From Plecoglossus altivelis (taxonomy: Eukaryota; Chordata; Actinopteri; Osmeriformes; Plecoglossidae): a DNA stretch of 64,000 nucleotides. The DNA is taken from the NCBI GenBank assembly GCA_036571765.1, contig BROE01000023.1, positions 7,078,837 to 7,142,836 on the forward strand, in the 5' to 3' direction. Position numbers and translations under genes: made by a program. This document shows, piece by piece, positions 1-11,400 of this stretch; position 1 is the stretch's first letter, and every line of letters starts with the position of its first letter. The notes beneath the pieces were generated by a model. The model worked only from the letters and a program-made list of their open reading frames with translations. It made no database searches and was not told the DNA's origin.

Positions 1-433
1 GGTTGGTCTTAGATGTTAGAGTCAGAGGGGTGTGGTCCTGAGTTTCGGGGTCTTTCCTAGGATTAACAGTTTGACCTCTTGACCTCTCGGAACAGCTCTC
101 TGAAGACCGCTGTCTAAACATTCACTGGAACCGCTCTGGTGGTCTGCATAAATTACGTTGCGTGCGTGCGTGCGTTCATGTCGACTTAGGTCAGGCTTCT
201 CAGACGCCTGTCTCATCCTTTGTCCTGGTTTGCTTTAGACGTGATTAAACGATTGGGTCTTTGTCGGTGGTTGAGTCGTTTCCAGATCCTGTCGTCAGAC
301 TCAGACTTGCATGAGAGGAGAAAGTTGCAAAATACAACCTTCGCTTGCATGTTAGCGCTGGTTTCTTTGTTCAAGACACAGGGATTTAAAAAACCACCCG
401 ACAGGGTTCCAACAAAGAGGCCGTCAACCGCAC

Positions 434-538
434 AGAGGCTAGAGACCAGAGGCTAGAGACCAGAGGCTAGAGACCAGAGGCTAGAGGCTAGAGGCTAGAG
501 GCCAGAGGCTAGAGACCAGAGGCTAGAGACCAGAGGCT

Positions 539-572
<34 letters not shown>

Positions 573-748
573 TATAGGCTAGAGGCTAGAGGCTAGAGAC
601 CAGAGACTAGAGACCAGAGGCTAGAGGCTAGAGGCCAGAGGCTAGAGGCCAGAGGCTAGAGGCCAGAGGCCAGAGGCTAGAGGCTATAGGCTAGAGGCTG
701 TCAACCGCACAGGGGCCAGAGGCTAGAGGCTAGAGGCTAGAGGCCAGA
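434..748. repeat. Heptamer minisatellite
   Basis: About 45 copies of a 7-bp unit of the form C[TC]AGAG[AG]. A longer block starting gtcaaccgcacag occurs at 423 and again at 699, so the array also shows higher-order duplication. Confidence 0.85.
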
Positions 749-1564
749 CCTCTGTCCAGATATAGTCTCCCATCCACTCCGTCTCCCTTCCTGTCTCTGG
801 CTGGTTGTGAGACTTCACTGTACAGTGTTGAGGAGTTCTGTGGAGAGCAGAGAGTTTAGGCTGTGTTTTTTATTTAGTCTTTTCATGCTGGAAATGTTGA
901 GACAGTAGTGTTCATCTAGGGGATATGCGTGCTGTTTGTTTAGGGACAGACTGAATATAGTCCAAAGCAGAACTCTTAGGGGGGTGCGCATGTGTTTGTG
1001 TCGGTGTGTGTGTAGGTGTGTGTGTAGGTGCGTGTGTGTGTGTGTGTTTATTGGACTCAGCAGTGATGCGACTGTGTGAGATGGAAGGAATTCTCTGTCA
1101 TCGGGGGGGCAGATACATTCAACCAGATGTGTGTGTATGTGTGCGTGTAAAAAGAGATTCTTCTGGATTCACTTTGATTGTTTCCGCAGCGTCTGTGCGT
1201 ATCCACCAACTGTAATAGAGCACAGTTGCCGTAGAAACCCAGACGGCAGATTCTCATGTGATAGCAGCTCTGGCTCCCTGTCTCTGGTCTGCTAGCCAGC
1301 CTATGACTGACTTCATCTTCTTACCATGAGAAAAGCCATAGAGAGAGAGGGAGGGAGGGTGGGAGGGAGGGGGGGGAAGAAGGAGAAAAGGGAGAGGGGG
1401 AGGGAGGAGGGAGAAAAAGGGAGACAGAGAGAGGGGGGAAGAGAGGGACAGGAAGGAGGAGAGGAGGAATCTCATTCTCCTTCTCCTCCCTCCCTCCTCC
1501 CCTCTTTCCCTCCTCCTCTCTTTTCCTCTCTCTCTCTTCTCCCTCCCTCCCTCCGCTCCCTCCT

Positions 1565-3096
1565 GTAATAACAAGGAACACCAGGCTGGCTCTTTCCACA
1601 GTCCACCTGAAGCCAGGCAAAACCTTGGGTGAAGCCGTCCAAGGATTAGAAATTTGAAATGTTTTTAATAATACACTATTTCCACTGTGTTGCTTAACAA
1701 GTCAAATATTAGTCACATTAAAAACGAACCAGGCTTCCTGTAAACATTAAATGAAGTCGTAAAAATGGATTCCAGGGACGTCAACTTGAGAATGATGTGG
1801 AGTTTACCTCCAGGATCCTCTTATATAAACCCCCACCCTTGGACTCTAACAGGAACAAGATGGCTATCACATACGACACGCGCAGCAACCCAAATAATCA
1901 CACACGCTAGCACAACCACCGCTCTCAATCTGCCTCATTTAAAGTTATGGTGGCGCGTGGTAAATATACATGAAAGCTTGCAGTGTACGTTACACATACT
2001 GTATGCCCACTGAGGGTGTGTGGTGTTGAAGTGTGTGTGTGTTGGGTGTGTGTGTGGTTGGAGTTGTATGTGTGTGTTGGAGTGTATGTGCTGGAGTGTA
2101 TGTATTTGAGTGTGTGTGGTGTGTGTGTTTGGAGTTGTGTGTGGTTGTGAGTGTGCGGTGTGGGTTGGAGTGTGTGCGTTAGTGCCAGCCGGTTAATGAG
2201 GGCTGAACCTGCCAGTGTGGTTCAGGTGGTGTGTGGGGGGAGTGTCTGGCAGGGAGGGGCGGACGTTCCTGTGGTGATGGCTGGCCTCTTGGAAGGAGGA
2301 GGAGAGTGAAAGGGAGAGGAGAAGAGAAAGAAGTGGACAGAGAGAGGAAGAGAGAGAGAAGTTGGACAGAGACTCCCTCCCTCCCTCCCTCCCTGTAATA
2401 ACAAGGACACCAGGCTGGCTCTTTCACAGTCACCTGAGCCAGCAAACCTTGGGTGAAGCGTCCAAGGATTAGAAATTGAAATGTTTTTATAATACACTAT
2501 TTCCACTGTGTTGCTTAACAAGTCAAATATTAGTCACATTAAAAACGAACCAGGCTTCCTGTAAACATTAAATGAAGTCGTAAAAATGGATTCCAGGGAC
2601 GTCAACTTGAGAATGATGTGGAGTTTACCTCCAGGATCCTCTTATATAAACCCCCACCCTTGGACTCTAACAGGAACAAGATGGCTATCACATACGACAC
2701 GCGCAGCAACCCAAATAATCACACACGCTAGCACAACCACCGCTCTCAATCTGCCTCATTTAAAGTTATGGTGGCGCGTGGTAAATATACATGAAAGCTT
2801 GCAGTGTACGTTACACATACTGTATGCCCACTGAGGGTGTGTGTGTTGGAGTGTGTGTGTGTTGGAGTGTGTGTGTGTGTTGGAGTGTATGTGTGTGTTG
2901 GAGTGTATGTGCTGGAGTGTATGTATTTGAGTGTGTGTGTGTGTGTGTTGGAGTGTGTGTGTTGGAGTGTGTGTGTGTGTTGGAGTGTGTGCGTTAGTGC
3001 CAGCCGGTTAATGAGGGCTGACCTGCCAGTGTGTTCAGGTGTGTGTGGGGGGAGTGTCTGGCAGGGAGGGGCGGACGTTCCTGTGGTGATGGCTGG
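1565..3096. repeat. Tandem duplication, two units of about 0.7-0.83 kb
   Basis: The stretch at 1565-2267 recurs at 2396-3096 (offset 821 for the identical core 1765-2013 / 2586-2834). Differences are mostly single-base insertions in the first copy (for example near 1575-1660) and lengths of GT and GA tracts between the units. Confidence 0.85.
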
Positions 3097-3487
3097 CCGA
3101 GAGGAGAGGAGAGAGGACGGAGAGAGAGGGAAGTAAGAGAAGGACAGCAGAGAGAGACAGAGAGAGAGAAGGACAGAGAGAGGACAGAGATGAGAGGAGA
3201 GAGAGATTGGAGAGATGGGAGAGATGGAGAGATGGAGAGATGGAGAGAGACAGGCAGAAGATTTTGGATGAGAGACCACGAGACAAAGAGAATGGAAGAG
3301 ACCAAAGAGGGAGGAAGAGACAAGCGAGAGATATCAGTCATGTAACTGTTATGCAATGATTTCAGTCAAGTCAGAGCAAGACTTGAGAGGGCTGTTCCTC
3401 TGTTGAGAGGATTTTATCGTTGATGAAGTTGCAGGAACGCTCTAACCCCACACTGACTCCAGCACTTCTCCAACATCACAGTATCCA

Positions 3488-3564
3488 CAGGTGATGCTAA
3501 CACAGGTGATGCTAACACAGGTGATGCTAACACAGGTGATGCTAACACAGGTGATGCTAACACA
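3488..3564. repeat. 15-bp tandem repeat, 5 copies
   Basis: Five perfect copies of caggtgatgctaaca, 130 bp before the first svep1 exon in the window. Confidence 0.9.
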
Positions 3565-3691
3565 GAACACATCCTCCGCATGTGAACACGTGTTCAACAA
3601 CTACGAAATAAACGTTGACGTGTCCTGGCCGTACATCACCGATCCGATACAAATCTGACGTCTGTGGTGTGGCCTGTGTGTCTCCTGACAG

Positions 3692-3850
3692 CCTGCCCCT
3701 CTGGTACCTACAAGCCTGAGGGTGCTCCTGGGGGCCTCAGCTCCTGCCTGCCCTGCCCAGACCCCCACCACACCTCTCAGCCAGGAAGCACCGCCCTGGG
3801 GGACTGTGTCTGCAAGCAGGGCTACCGCACCCAGGGCAAGACCTGCAAAG
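3692..3850 (+). CDS. svep1: svep1 exon: ephrin-receptor-like cysteine-rich module
   Basis: A 53-codon phase 1-1 exon between a cag acceptor and a gtacgg donor. The translation starts CPSGTYKPEGAPGG, continues CLPCPDPHHTSQPGST and ends CVCKQGYRTQGKTCK. The CPSGTY...C..C pattern is that of the ephrin-receptor-like repeat that sits between the VWA domain and the first sushi module in SVEP1. It is the first exon I can identify in the window. Confidence 0.9.
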
Positions 3851-5037
3851 GTACGGGGACCAAGGGTAGACACCCTCACACACACACACACACACACACA
3901 CTCCCTCACACACACACCCTCACACACACACTACCAGCTGAAACTTTGGACGCATTGTCTGTTAACACACACACACACACACACACATGCACTACCAGCC
4001 GAACGTTTGGACGCATTGTCCCGTTAACACACACATACACACACACACACATGCACTACCAGCTGAACGTTTGGACGCATTGTCCCGTTAACCCACACAA
4101 ACACACAGACTAGTAGTGTTCCTGAGCATATTGTTGATGTTCCGTCTGAGCAGTATTGATGTTCTGTCTCCTCGCTTCCTTCAGGAACATTAACTTTTCA
4201 ATCTGCGCCACAGCTCTGCTTCAGCTGCACCAGCATCTGCTGGGAAAACCTGTTTATGGGACTGTGTGTGCAAGGAGTCTTTTGTTGTGAAAAATTCACT
4301 TTGCTTCAAGTATCTCAGACAGTCTCTCCTCCCCTCTCCCCTCTCTTCTCCTCCCCTCCCCTCTCCTCCCCTCTCCTCTCCTCTCCTCCCCTCGCCTCTT
4401 GTCTCCTCCTCTCCTCTCCTCTTCTCTCCTCTTCTCTCCTTCCTTCTCCTCTACTCTACTCTCCTCTCCTCCCCTCTCCTCTTGTCTCCTCCTCCCCTCC
4501 CCTCCCCTCTCCTCTCCTCTCCTCTTCTCTCCTCTCCAGTGGTGTACTGTCCAGAGCTGGTTCCTCCGGAGAACAGCTTCTTCATCCAGAACGTGTGTAA
4601 CAACCAGTTTGATGCGGCCTGCGGGCTGCGCTGCCTGCCAGGTTTCGACCTGCAGGGGGACGGGATCCGACTGTGCCAACCTGACGGCACATGGTCTGGC
4701 ATCCCACCCAGCTGCAGAGGTGAGGATGCACGCACACACACAGGCATACACACACACACAAGTATGCACACACACAGGTATACACACACAAGTATACAAG
4801 CACGCATACTCAGGCACATACAGCTATGCACAAACACACACACACAAGTATGCACACAAACACAAGTATACAAGCACACATACTCAGGCACATACAGCTA
4901 TGCACACATACACACATACACACACACATAGATCAGATTGATGAGCTGGATTACACATGCTCTACTGAATCAACTGTTTATCTACCAAATGCGTACATTG
5001 TTCTGCTTGTTTCTCTCTTTCTCTCTCTATCTCTATT

Positions 5038-5122
<85 letters not shown>

Positions 5123-5448
5123 CGTCTATTGCTCACTTTCTCTTTCTCTGGCACACTACTATCTGTCTTACAGACAGATAGTAGTGTTTCCCTACAGTAA
5201 ATGTTTAGCTCTGATTAAATCTAAACACACAGGTATCTCCTCTCCTCTTCTCTCCTCTCCAGTGGTGTACTGTCCAGAGCTGGTTCCTCCAGAGAACAGC
5301 TTCTTCATCCAGAACGTGTGTAACAACCAGTTTGATGCGGCCTGCGGGCTGCGCTGCCTGCCAGGTTTCGACCTGCAGGGGGACGGGATCCGACTGTGCC
5401 AACCTGACGGCACCTGGTCTGGCATCCCACCCAGCTGCAGAGGTGAGG

Positions 5449-5485
<37 letters not shown>

Positions 5486-8400
5486 CATACACACACACAC
5501 AGGTATACACACACACACACACACACAGGCATACACACACAAATATACAAGCACACATACTCAGGCACATACAGCTATGCACACACACACACAGGCATAC
5601 ACACACACACACACACAAGTATGCACACACACACAGGTATACATACACAAGTATACAAGCACGCATACTCAGGCACATACAGCTATGCACACATACACAC
5701 ACAAGTACGCACACACACATACTCAGGCATATACAGCTACACACACGCACACACACACACACATAGATCAGATTGATGAGCTGGATTACACATGCTCTAC
5801 TGAATCAACTGTTTATCTACCAAATGCGTACATTGTTCTGCTTGTTTCTCTCTTTCTCTCTCTCTATCTCTATTTCTCTCTATCTCTCTCTATCTCTATC
5901 TCTCTCTCTCTTTCTCTCTCTCTGTCTCTCTCTCTCTCTCAAACGTCTATTGCTCACTTTCTCTTTCTCACTACTATCTGTCTGGCAGACAGATAGTAGT
6001 GTTTCCCTACAGTAAATGTTTAGCTCTGATTAAATCTAAACACACAGTCTGCAAGGAGAGAGTGTGGACTGGGTAGTGTTACCCGGCCCCGCCCACGGCC
6101 CCGCCCCCGGCCCAGCCAGGCCCCGCCCCAGCCTCTGGGGTTTACATTAAGCAGAGGGGGTATCCCCTTGTTCAGGAGGGACACATAAAGGTTTATGAAA
6201 GTTCTAGAACATCAGCGTGGGTTCTGGAAGGCTAAGGGAGGGTTCCTTCCTTTGAAGAGGATCCCACATTGCTTTTAATAATGCCTGAGCAGAAGCAGGT
6301 GTGAGTGTTGGAGGAGGGAGAAGGGGAGGAGTGGGAGGGGGCGGGGTGGGGCTTCTGAGAGCTGTCAGGAAGTAAGCCAGAGTTATCATCCCTGCAGGCA
6401 AACTAATCATATGAATATACAATGCAGTACCTCCTGCTGGGGGGAGAGATGAGGGGAGAGAGACATGGAGGACAACACAGAGAGCGAGAGAGACAGAGAG
6501 AGACAGAGAAAGGGAGAGAGGGAGAGAGGACGGGAGAGGGAGAGAGGGAGAGAGGGAGAGGGAGAGGGAGAACCAGAGGACCAATGCAAGGGAATGTAAT
6601 GATAGGAAGAACAGCCTGAAATAGAGGATAAGACCAGCAGACAGGCTTTGAGAAAGGCATTTTAATGAGTGAAAGATTAACAGTGAGCGTGTGTTAGGAT
6701 GTCTGTACGTGTTAGTCTGCACGAGCCTGGAGGAAGGGGTTTCCTAAGAATGCCCGTCTATCAGTGAGTAATGAGGAATAGCACTCAACACTCTTTATTA
6801 CACACCCACACACACACACACACACACACACCCACACACACACACACACAGACACACTTTCTCATAGACCCTCAGGCAAAGCAAGCATACCTTTAATTAT
6901 TTTTGTATGCAGTTTGTAAGAATAAATGACATAGGACTGCATCTTTCTCTCTCCTTCTGTCTCCCTCTCTCTCCTCGTTGCTTTCCTTCTCTCTTTCTAT
7001 TCATCTCCTCTTTTTATGCAGTTCTTCTTAGCTCGCTCTTTTGCATCCTATCTTTCGTCCTCTAAGAAGACCAGTCTCACGTCCTCACCATGCTTCCATC
7101 GCTTTGTTTCGCCTCCCAGTGCGGTCCTGCCCCTCCCTCTCCCGCCCGGAGCATGGCCAGCTGAACTGCAGCGACGGCGGCGCCTCCTACAGGGCGGAGT
7201 GCACGGTGCGCTGCGAGCGGGGCTACCGTCTGGAGGGAGAAGCCCAGCTCACCTGCCTGGCCGACTCCCGGTGGAGCGGCCCTCAGCCCCGGTGTGTGGG
7301 TAAGCCTGCCGGATGCATCCTTGTCTCTCCACTCCGTAAAACAAACGCACCCTCCTGCTCAGTGGAGGCGTAGAACTTGTCGAACTATGTCACGGGTTCC
7401 GTGTTTTTCGGACTCGCAGGAAACCTTTCCCTCTCTTCTTTCCCCTCGTCACACTCCTCCATCCTCTCTCTCCATCTCCGTACCTTGTTGCCCTTGGATA
7501 CGCCCTCCCCTTGTCCCAGAATGGCTGCCTGTCTGAATACACATGAGATATTAGGTGAAAGGTTAGAAAGGAATGCATGTTACAGAGGTATTTATGTATT
7601 TTAAACATACACATACCCACACCCATGCAGAGGTGGAACATGTGGTGTAGATTTGGTCCCTGCCGCACTACATCACCCCAGAGAAAGATATATATGCTTT
7701 CTCATAACAAACAGACACCATGCCTGTCATGTCTCTCACACACACACACACGGACGCAGACAGACGCACACACACAACCCACTCACCCAGGCACACACAC
7801 GTACACCCACTCACACAACCACCCACCCACACATCACCTCCCACACACCCATGCACACCACGCACAGTCACACACACACATGCAATCACCCTCCTAATGC
7901 ATCCATCCACCCACCCACCCACACATACACACACACACAAATCGGAATCGTTAAGTAAAAATAACATCATAGCACACACAGACTGTCTTCACACTGGAAA
8001 GAAACAGGAGGCAGGAACAGGGAGGATGTTTGGTCCCTGGTCCCAACCCTGCCCCTGGCCTGCCCCTGGTCCCAACCCTGCCCCTGGCCTGCCCCTGGTC
8101 CCAACCCTGCCCCTGGCCTGCCCCTGGTCCCAACCCTGTCCCTGGCCCTGAGCAGGCCCAGAACCACTGCCTCTCTTTAATAACGTTGTAGTCCCTCACC
8201 ACACAGCTACAGACAGGCCCTCACACACAGTGACAGACAGGGCCCTCACCACACACAGCTACAGACAGGCCCTCACACACAGTGACAGACAGGGCCCTCA
8301 CCACACACAGCTACAGACAGGGCCCTCACCACACACAGCTACAGACAGGGCCCTCACCACACAGCTCTGATTGACTGATTGTGCTGTGTTGTTTCAGTCG

Positions 8401-11400
8401 TCTCTGCCTCTCCAGCATGTTTTCCCTGTCTTATCCTCATCACATCTCTTTCTGTTATTAAGAATATCGAAAGAGAGAGAGAGAACACAGTACATTCTTA
8501 GCGAGCAAGACATAGGAGTTTCTCAGCAATGTTTCTCGGTAAAGGCCACTCTTCTCATCAGTCTCAGCGAACATTAATAGCCTTTAACCTCTGGTCTGTA
8601 ATACGCCTCGGCACGCCTTTGTGCTTCTTAGACTTCATTCTCCCGATAACGATTTTTCTCTTTGTATCCAAATCTGATTATGGAAAACTGAATATTTTCT
8701 CTGAGTGAGGGAAAAGAGAGAGAGAGAATGGACGAAAGAGAGCGAGAGAGGAAGAGAGAATGGACAGCCCAGAAAAGGAGGACGAGAGAAAGAGAGAGAA
8801 AAGAGAAGAACCGAGGAGCGGAGAGAGAGAGACCGTTCGGAGATCGAGAGAGAGAAGAGAGAGAGCAATGGGGAAGAAAGAGGAGAGAAGGAGGTGAACG
8901 CTCTGAGAGAGAGAGAGAGGGGAACTGAGGCACGTGTAGGAAGCTTATATTTTAAGTGCCAGGGACCTACGGGAATTGTCAATAGTTACTCCTTGAGGTG
9001 GTGACAAAGGGAAAGAGCATGTTTTATATTGAGGTGATATTTCTTTTCCCAATTGAAGACTAACCACTGGAGCGCCTCGTGCATAGTTCATAATGATTCT
9101 CGCTACCATGGGGCTTAACTAACATCTGGTGGTGCCTGTGACACACACACACACAGTGGACAAGATCGAAAAAGCAATGAACACGAACGTCCATTCTCTC
9201 CCACAATGTCCCACATGTTGTCACGAATCAGTCACCTCCATCCACACACCCACCAACACTAACCCTAACCACCCACTCGTCTCTCTCTCTCTCCCATCAC
9301 CCTAGACTCTCCCATTCACTTTACCCCAGGTATGCAAACTACACCCTCCCCTCGCCCCCTCCTCTCCCCCTCCCACTCCTCCCTCTCTCTTACTTTCTCT
9401 CACTCTCCTCTCTACATCTCTTCTCTCTCTCTCTCGTCACTCTCCTTCTCTCCTCTTCTCTCTCTCTCTCATCACTCTTTCCCATCTCTCTCTCTCTCTG
9501 CTCCTGCTCTCTCCCTCCCCCTCTCTCTCTCTCGTCTCCCTCTCTGTCCAGAGGCCGCTGCCCCCCCATGTTCGACTCCCAACGCGACGTCTTGCCGGTC
9601 CACCCAGCGCTAAACCTCGTAGGAGAAGAGGTAGGAAGCAAGAGGCACAGTGCGGGAACTGCACTGTGCCTGCTCACCTGTCACCAAGTATACAGTCTCC
9701 AGGAGATGAGCAAGGGCACACGGCTAGTCGTGTTCCTCAGGAAGCTGGTTATGTGAAACGTCCACCAAAGCCACCTGCACACGGTATGGCTAGCCTGCGT
9801 CGCAGTGTGTGCTGATCGTATCATCGACAGACGGGAGAAGGACCACACACACACGACAGAGAGAGCGTTATAAGGGAGGCCAAGAGTACTATGTCGAGCA
9901 TGTCTGTAATGTCGTCTGTCTGTGAATTACACTATAACCAACACCACCGACATCAACACATCTGTTAGCTAGGGTATCCCTCCCTCCCCCCATTCCCTCC
10001 CTCCCTTCCCTCCCCGTCCCGTCCCTCCCTCCCTCCCATCCGCCTACCGCCGACCCTTATTCCATCTGCTAGTGTTCCCCCAGGTGCCAATCCTAATCGG
10101 AAACCATCCCCCTGTTCTGTCACCAGATTGCTCTGAGTATCAGGCCCTCACAGACCTAATTCTCCCCCAGCTGTACCAGCTGCCACGCCAGGGTAGAAAC
10201 AGCGTATTTGCATAGCCGCTCGGCTCAACCTGGCTCTGCTTCACCTCCCATGTTACCCTCGCCTCCCCATATCCCTCACGAGCCAGCACTGACGCCCAAT
10301 TAGAGCACTGCCCCTAGCTAAAAGGCACGAAAAGCCTCTCTTAAAAGCATAGAAAGGAGGAGAGAGGCGGGAGATGGAGGAAGGGGGAAGGGGAGGGGGA
10401 AGGGGGAGGGAGGGCTTTATTCATCCGTAGGTGTTTTAATGGTAGAGAAAGGATCTGGTCTGGTTCTCTGCTGACACCAGCTGCGCCTCCATTTGAGATT
10501 GAGAAAGAGAGAGAAAGAGAAGAGGAGAGGAAGAGGGAGGAAGAAAAGGAAGGAAGGAACAGGTAAAGGACATGGCAGAAGACAGGGCAAAAAGAAGAAG
10601 GAGTTCTAGGAACCGGACCAGTGCACAGCTATCGAAAACGGAAAGGAAGGAAGGAGACAGTCTAGGAGGGACCGTGTTCAGTAAGGAAAGGAAGGAAGAG
10701 GGGGAATAAAAGAGTGAGAGGAAGAGTGAGAGCAAGGAGAAGAGTGGAGAGAGAGGGAGGGAGAGCGGAGAGAGAGAGAGTGAGGGAGAGCGGAGAGAGA
10801 GAGTGAACGGGACAGAGAGAGAGACAGTAGAGGGAGAGAGAAGACGAGAGGAGGGAGAGCGGAGAGAGAGATGTGAGGAGAGAGAGAGAGCAGGGAGGGA
10901 GAGCGGAGAGAGAGAGAGTGAGGAAGAGAGAGAGCGAGAACGAGAGCGAGAGAGAGGAGAGCAGAAGAGAGAAGAGAGAGAGGGAGAGAGAGCGGAGAGA
11001 AAGAAGAGTGAGGAGAGCTGGAGAGAGAGAGGGGGGGTTATGGTTATGGAGAGAGATAGAGAGAGCAAGTGAGAGCGAGAGCGAGAGAGGGAGAGAGAAA
11101 CACAAATCAAGAAAACCACTGGTGAATAAAAGGGCAGATATGTGCATGTGATACCCATCCAGCTCTCTTCTCATGCTCATGACTGCAGCAGGCAGGTATT
11201 TCCCTGCTAATGAAGTCTAGTGTGTGTGATTAAAGCTGCAAGCAACACAGGGCTGCGTGTTGCCGTGTGCGTGTGTGTGAGTGTGGTTTAACACATTTGC
11301 TCAGAGGAATGGGTCACCTGACCAGCTGAGAGAAAACACAACCTCACTTACACGAGCACACTTACACCACACACACTACAAGACACTATACACACACACC

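Larger units (their letters stand above)
1..3691. other. svep1 intron, repeat-rich, no exon recognised
   Basis: Holds a heptamer minisatellite (434-748), GT and GA/CT tracts, a tandem duplication (1565-2394 and 2395-3096) and a 15-bp repeat (3488-3564). All open frames here lie in low-complexity sequence and none resembles a VWA or other SVEP1 exon. Confidence 0.7.
4313..6047. repeat. Exon-bearing tandem duplication in svep1
   Basis: Two units, each with CT-rich acceptor, CCP1 exon, CA-rich intron, a shared block (4926 and 5763), a CT tract, a hairpin and a common end (5231 and 6047). The CA and CT tracts differ in length between units. Confidence 0.85.

Noticed and set aside
3488..3564. CRISPR-like direct repeats
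   Set aside because: Fifteen-base units are contiguous with no spacers, in a vertebrate intron.
1..3691. Search for VWA or other svep1 exons
   Set aside because: No frame with VWA motifs (such as DxSxS) or splice-bounded coding segment was found.
8190..8366. CRISPR-like repeat-spacer pattern
   Set aside because: Repeats and 'spacers' are variants of the same ctacagacagg/ccctcacc minisatellite in a eukaryotic intron.
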